NCBI GenBank assembly: GCA_016713675.1
Contig: JADJOS010000001.1
Coordinates: 806,001-870,000 of the forward strand
Source: Acidobacteriota bacterium
Lineage (GTDB): Bacteria > Acidobacteriota > Blastocatellia > Pyrinomonadales > Pyrinomonadaceae
Direction: 5' to 3'
Length of the DNA: 64,000 nucleotides
In this document: positions 63,167-64,000 of the stretch, in pieces
Numbering within the stretch: the stretch's first letter is position 1
How the letters are laid out: every line of letters begins with the position of its first letter
Program-made: the position numbers and the translations under genes
The notes under the pieces: generated by a model
Told to the model about the DNA's origin: nothing
The model's input: only the letters and a program-made list of their open reading frames with translations
Databases searched by the model: none

Positions 63167-64000
63167 ATGAATCTATTCAGGACCAAGTCGATCTCACAAA
63201 TTCAGGCCGATGCCGCCGTCGGCTTGACCGAACATGCACAGGCCCATGCACAGGCCGGAACGCTCCGCCGCACCCTCGGCGTTTTTGACCTGACGCTCAT
63301 GGGCATCGCCGCCATCATCGGTGCCGGCATCTTTGCCATGGTCGGCAAGGCCTCGTACAACGGCGGCCCCGCGGTCGCTCTGCTGTTTGTCTTTACGGCC
63401 ACTGCGTGTGCTTTCTCGGCACTTTGCTATGCCGAATTCGCCTCACGGATCCCGGTCGCGGGCTCGGCATATACCTACGCATATGCATCTATGGGCGAGT
63501 TTATCGCCTGGATAATCGGCTGGGACCTGATCGTCGAATACGCCATCGGAAACATCGCCGTCGCCATCTCGTGGAGCGATTATTTTACGGGCCTCATGAA
63601 AGGTTACGGCATCGAGATTCCGCTGCATTTCACGATGGATTTCCTGACCGCAAAACGCGGTTACGCTGCCGCGACCGAGGCCATCACCGGCGGTGCTACT
63701 GCCGAGGCTCTGACAGCCGCCTGTGACGCCAAGGACGCCGTCGTAAGCTGTGCCCAAATGGACGGCTATTCCGCCTGGCTCAATGCCCCGCACATCGGTT
63801 CGATGCCGATTGTCGCCGACCTGCCGGCATCGATGATCGTTGTCCTGATCACCAGCCTCGTATATATCGGCATTCGAGAATCAAAATTTGCGTCGAACAT
63901 AATGACCGTTCTCAAGGTCGCCATCATTCTGCTCGTCATCTTCCTCGGCCTCAATTACGTCAATCCGGCCAACTGGTCGCCATTTGCACCGAACGGTGTC
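63167..64000 (+). CDS. APC-superfamily amino-acid permease, 3' truncated by the window
   Basis: 278 codons are visible. The first helix is preceded by the typical cytoplasmic segment (AGTLRRTLGVFDLTLMGIAA) and carries IIGAGIFAMVG, the helix-1 glycine motif of APC transporters that contacts the substrate amino group. Further helices include VALLFVFTATACAFSALCYAEFA, IIGWDLIVEYAIGNIAVAISW and IMTVLKVAIILLVIFLGL. Between helices 4 and 5 is an about 60-residue loop, TMDFLTAKRGYAAATEAI and on, that is longer than usual. It most resembles CAT/YhdG-type permeases. GAGG precedes the ATG at 6 nt. Confidence 0.9.
   Translation, partial: MNLFRTKSISQIQADAAVGLTEHAQAHAQAGTLRRTLGVFDLTLMGIAAIIGAGIFAMVGKASYNGGPAVALLFVFTATACAFSALCYAEFASRIPVAGSAYTYAYASMGEFIAWIIGWDLIVEYAIGNIAVAISWSDYFTGLMKGYGIEIPLHFTMDFLTAKRGYAAATEAITGGATAEALTAACDAKDAVVSCAQMDGYSAWLNAPHIGSMPIVADLPASMIVVLITSLVYIGIRESKFASNIMTVLKVAIILLVIFLGLNYVNPANWSPFAPNGV

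Noticed and set aside
1..64000. tRNA or rRNA genes
   Set aside because: I looked in the larger gaps for cloverleaf-like arms and T-loop words and found none. This is not a substitute for a covariance-model scan.

Overview
This 64 kb window looks like a chromosomal segment of an Acidobacteriota bacterium, most likely class Blastocatellia. That placement is inferred from gene style, not from a marker-gene search. Supporting signs are a 1271-residue Oar-like TonB-dependent receptor with an N-terminal carboxypeptidase-regulatory domain, many secreted proteins with Thr-Pro-rich tails, PD40 and M28 proteins, a moderately GC-rich composition, and intergenic regions full of short palindromic repeats. 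I found no tRNA, rRNA or CRISPR array.

Region 1-18 kb holds mostly secreted hydrolases and housekeeping genes: a partial PQQ-propeller protein, an M28 peptidase with an FN3 domain, an operon of two predicted extracellular nucleases (lamin-tail/NUC1 and ExeM-like), acpS and pgeF starting inside one shared palindrome, a DsbD-N-like protein, rlmN, a third NUC1-type nuclease lipoprotein, an SRPBCC protein, a dapF homologue with both catalytic cysteines replaced by serine, a CusF-like lipoprotein, a second M28 peptidase with PDZ, and a PD40 propeller protein. Several gaps hold imperfect inverted repeats built from CACAGAT, CACAGAG or CCGCGAA words.

Region 18-36 kb is a type IV pilus locus. A minus-strand operon runs from a PilM-PilN fusion through PilO, a PilP/GspC-like protein, secretin, PilB and PilC to four minor pseudopilins and a PilX-like protein, and ends at a clear intrinsic terminator. 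PilT, the PilS/PilR two-component system and the major pilin follow. A near-consensus sigma-54 promoter lies in front of pilA, so PilS, PilR and RpoN probably control the pilin.

Region 36-55 kb holds a predicted di-iron acyl-ACP desaturase, an MBL hydrolase, the TonB receptor, queG, moaA, tyrosine phenol-lyase, a sugar ABC transporter without a nearby binding protein, acs, a DUF433/DUF5615 pair, mtnB, a phospholipase D-like protein and msrA. Four genes between 42.6 and 48.4 kb carry single frameshifts and a fifth seems to carry a compensating pair. DUF5615 has an in-frame stop. Either this stretch has consensus errors or it is decaying.

Region 55-64 kb has two surface proteins sharing a C-terminal module and an identical 52-nt stop-plus-3' region, a GDT1-family transporter, REP-like palindromes, a broken phage terminase gene that contains two miniature palindromic insertions, a small unknown gene, two tandem iteron-like arrays (19 bp x4 and about 21.5 bp x5), and the start of an APC-family amino-acid permease that runs off the window.
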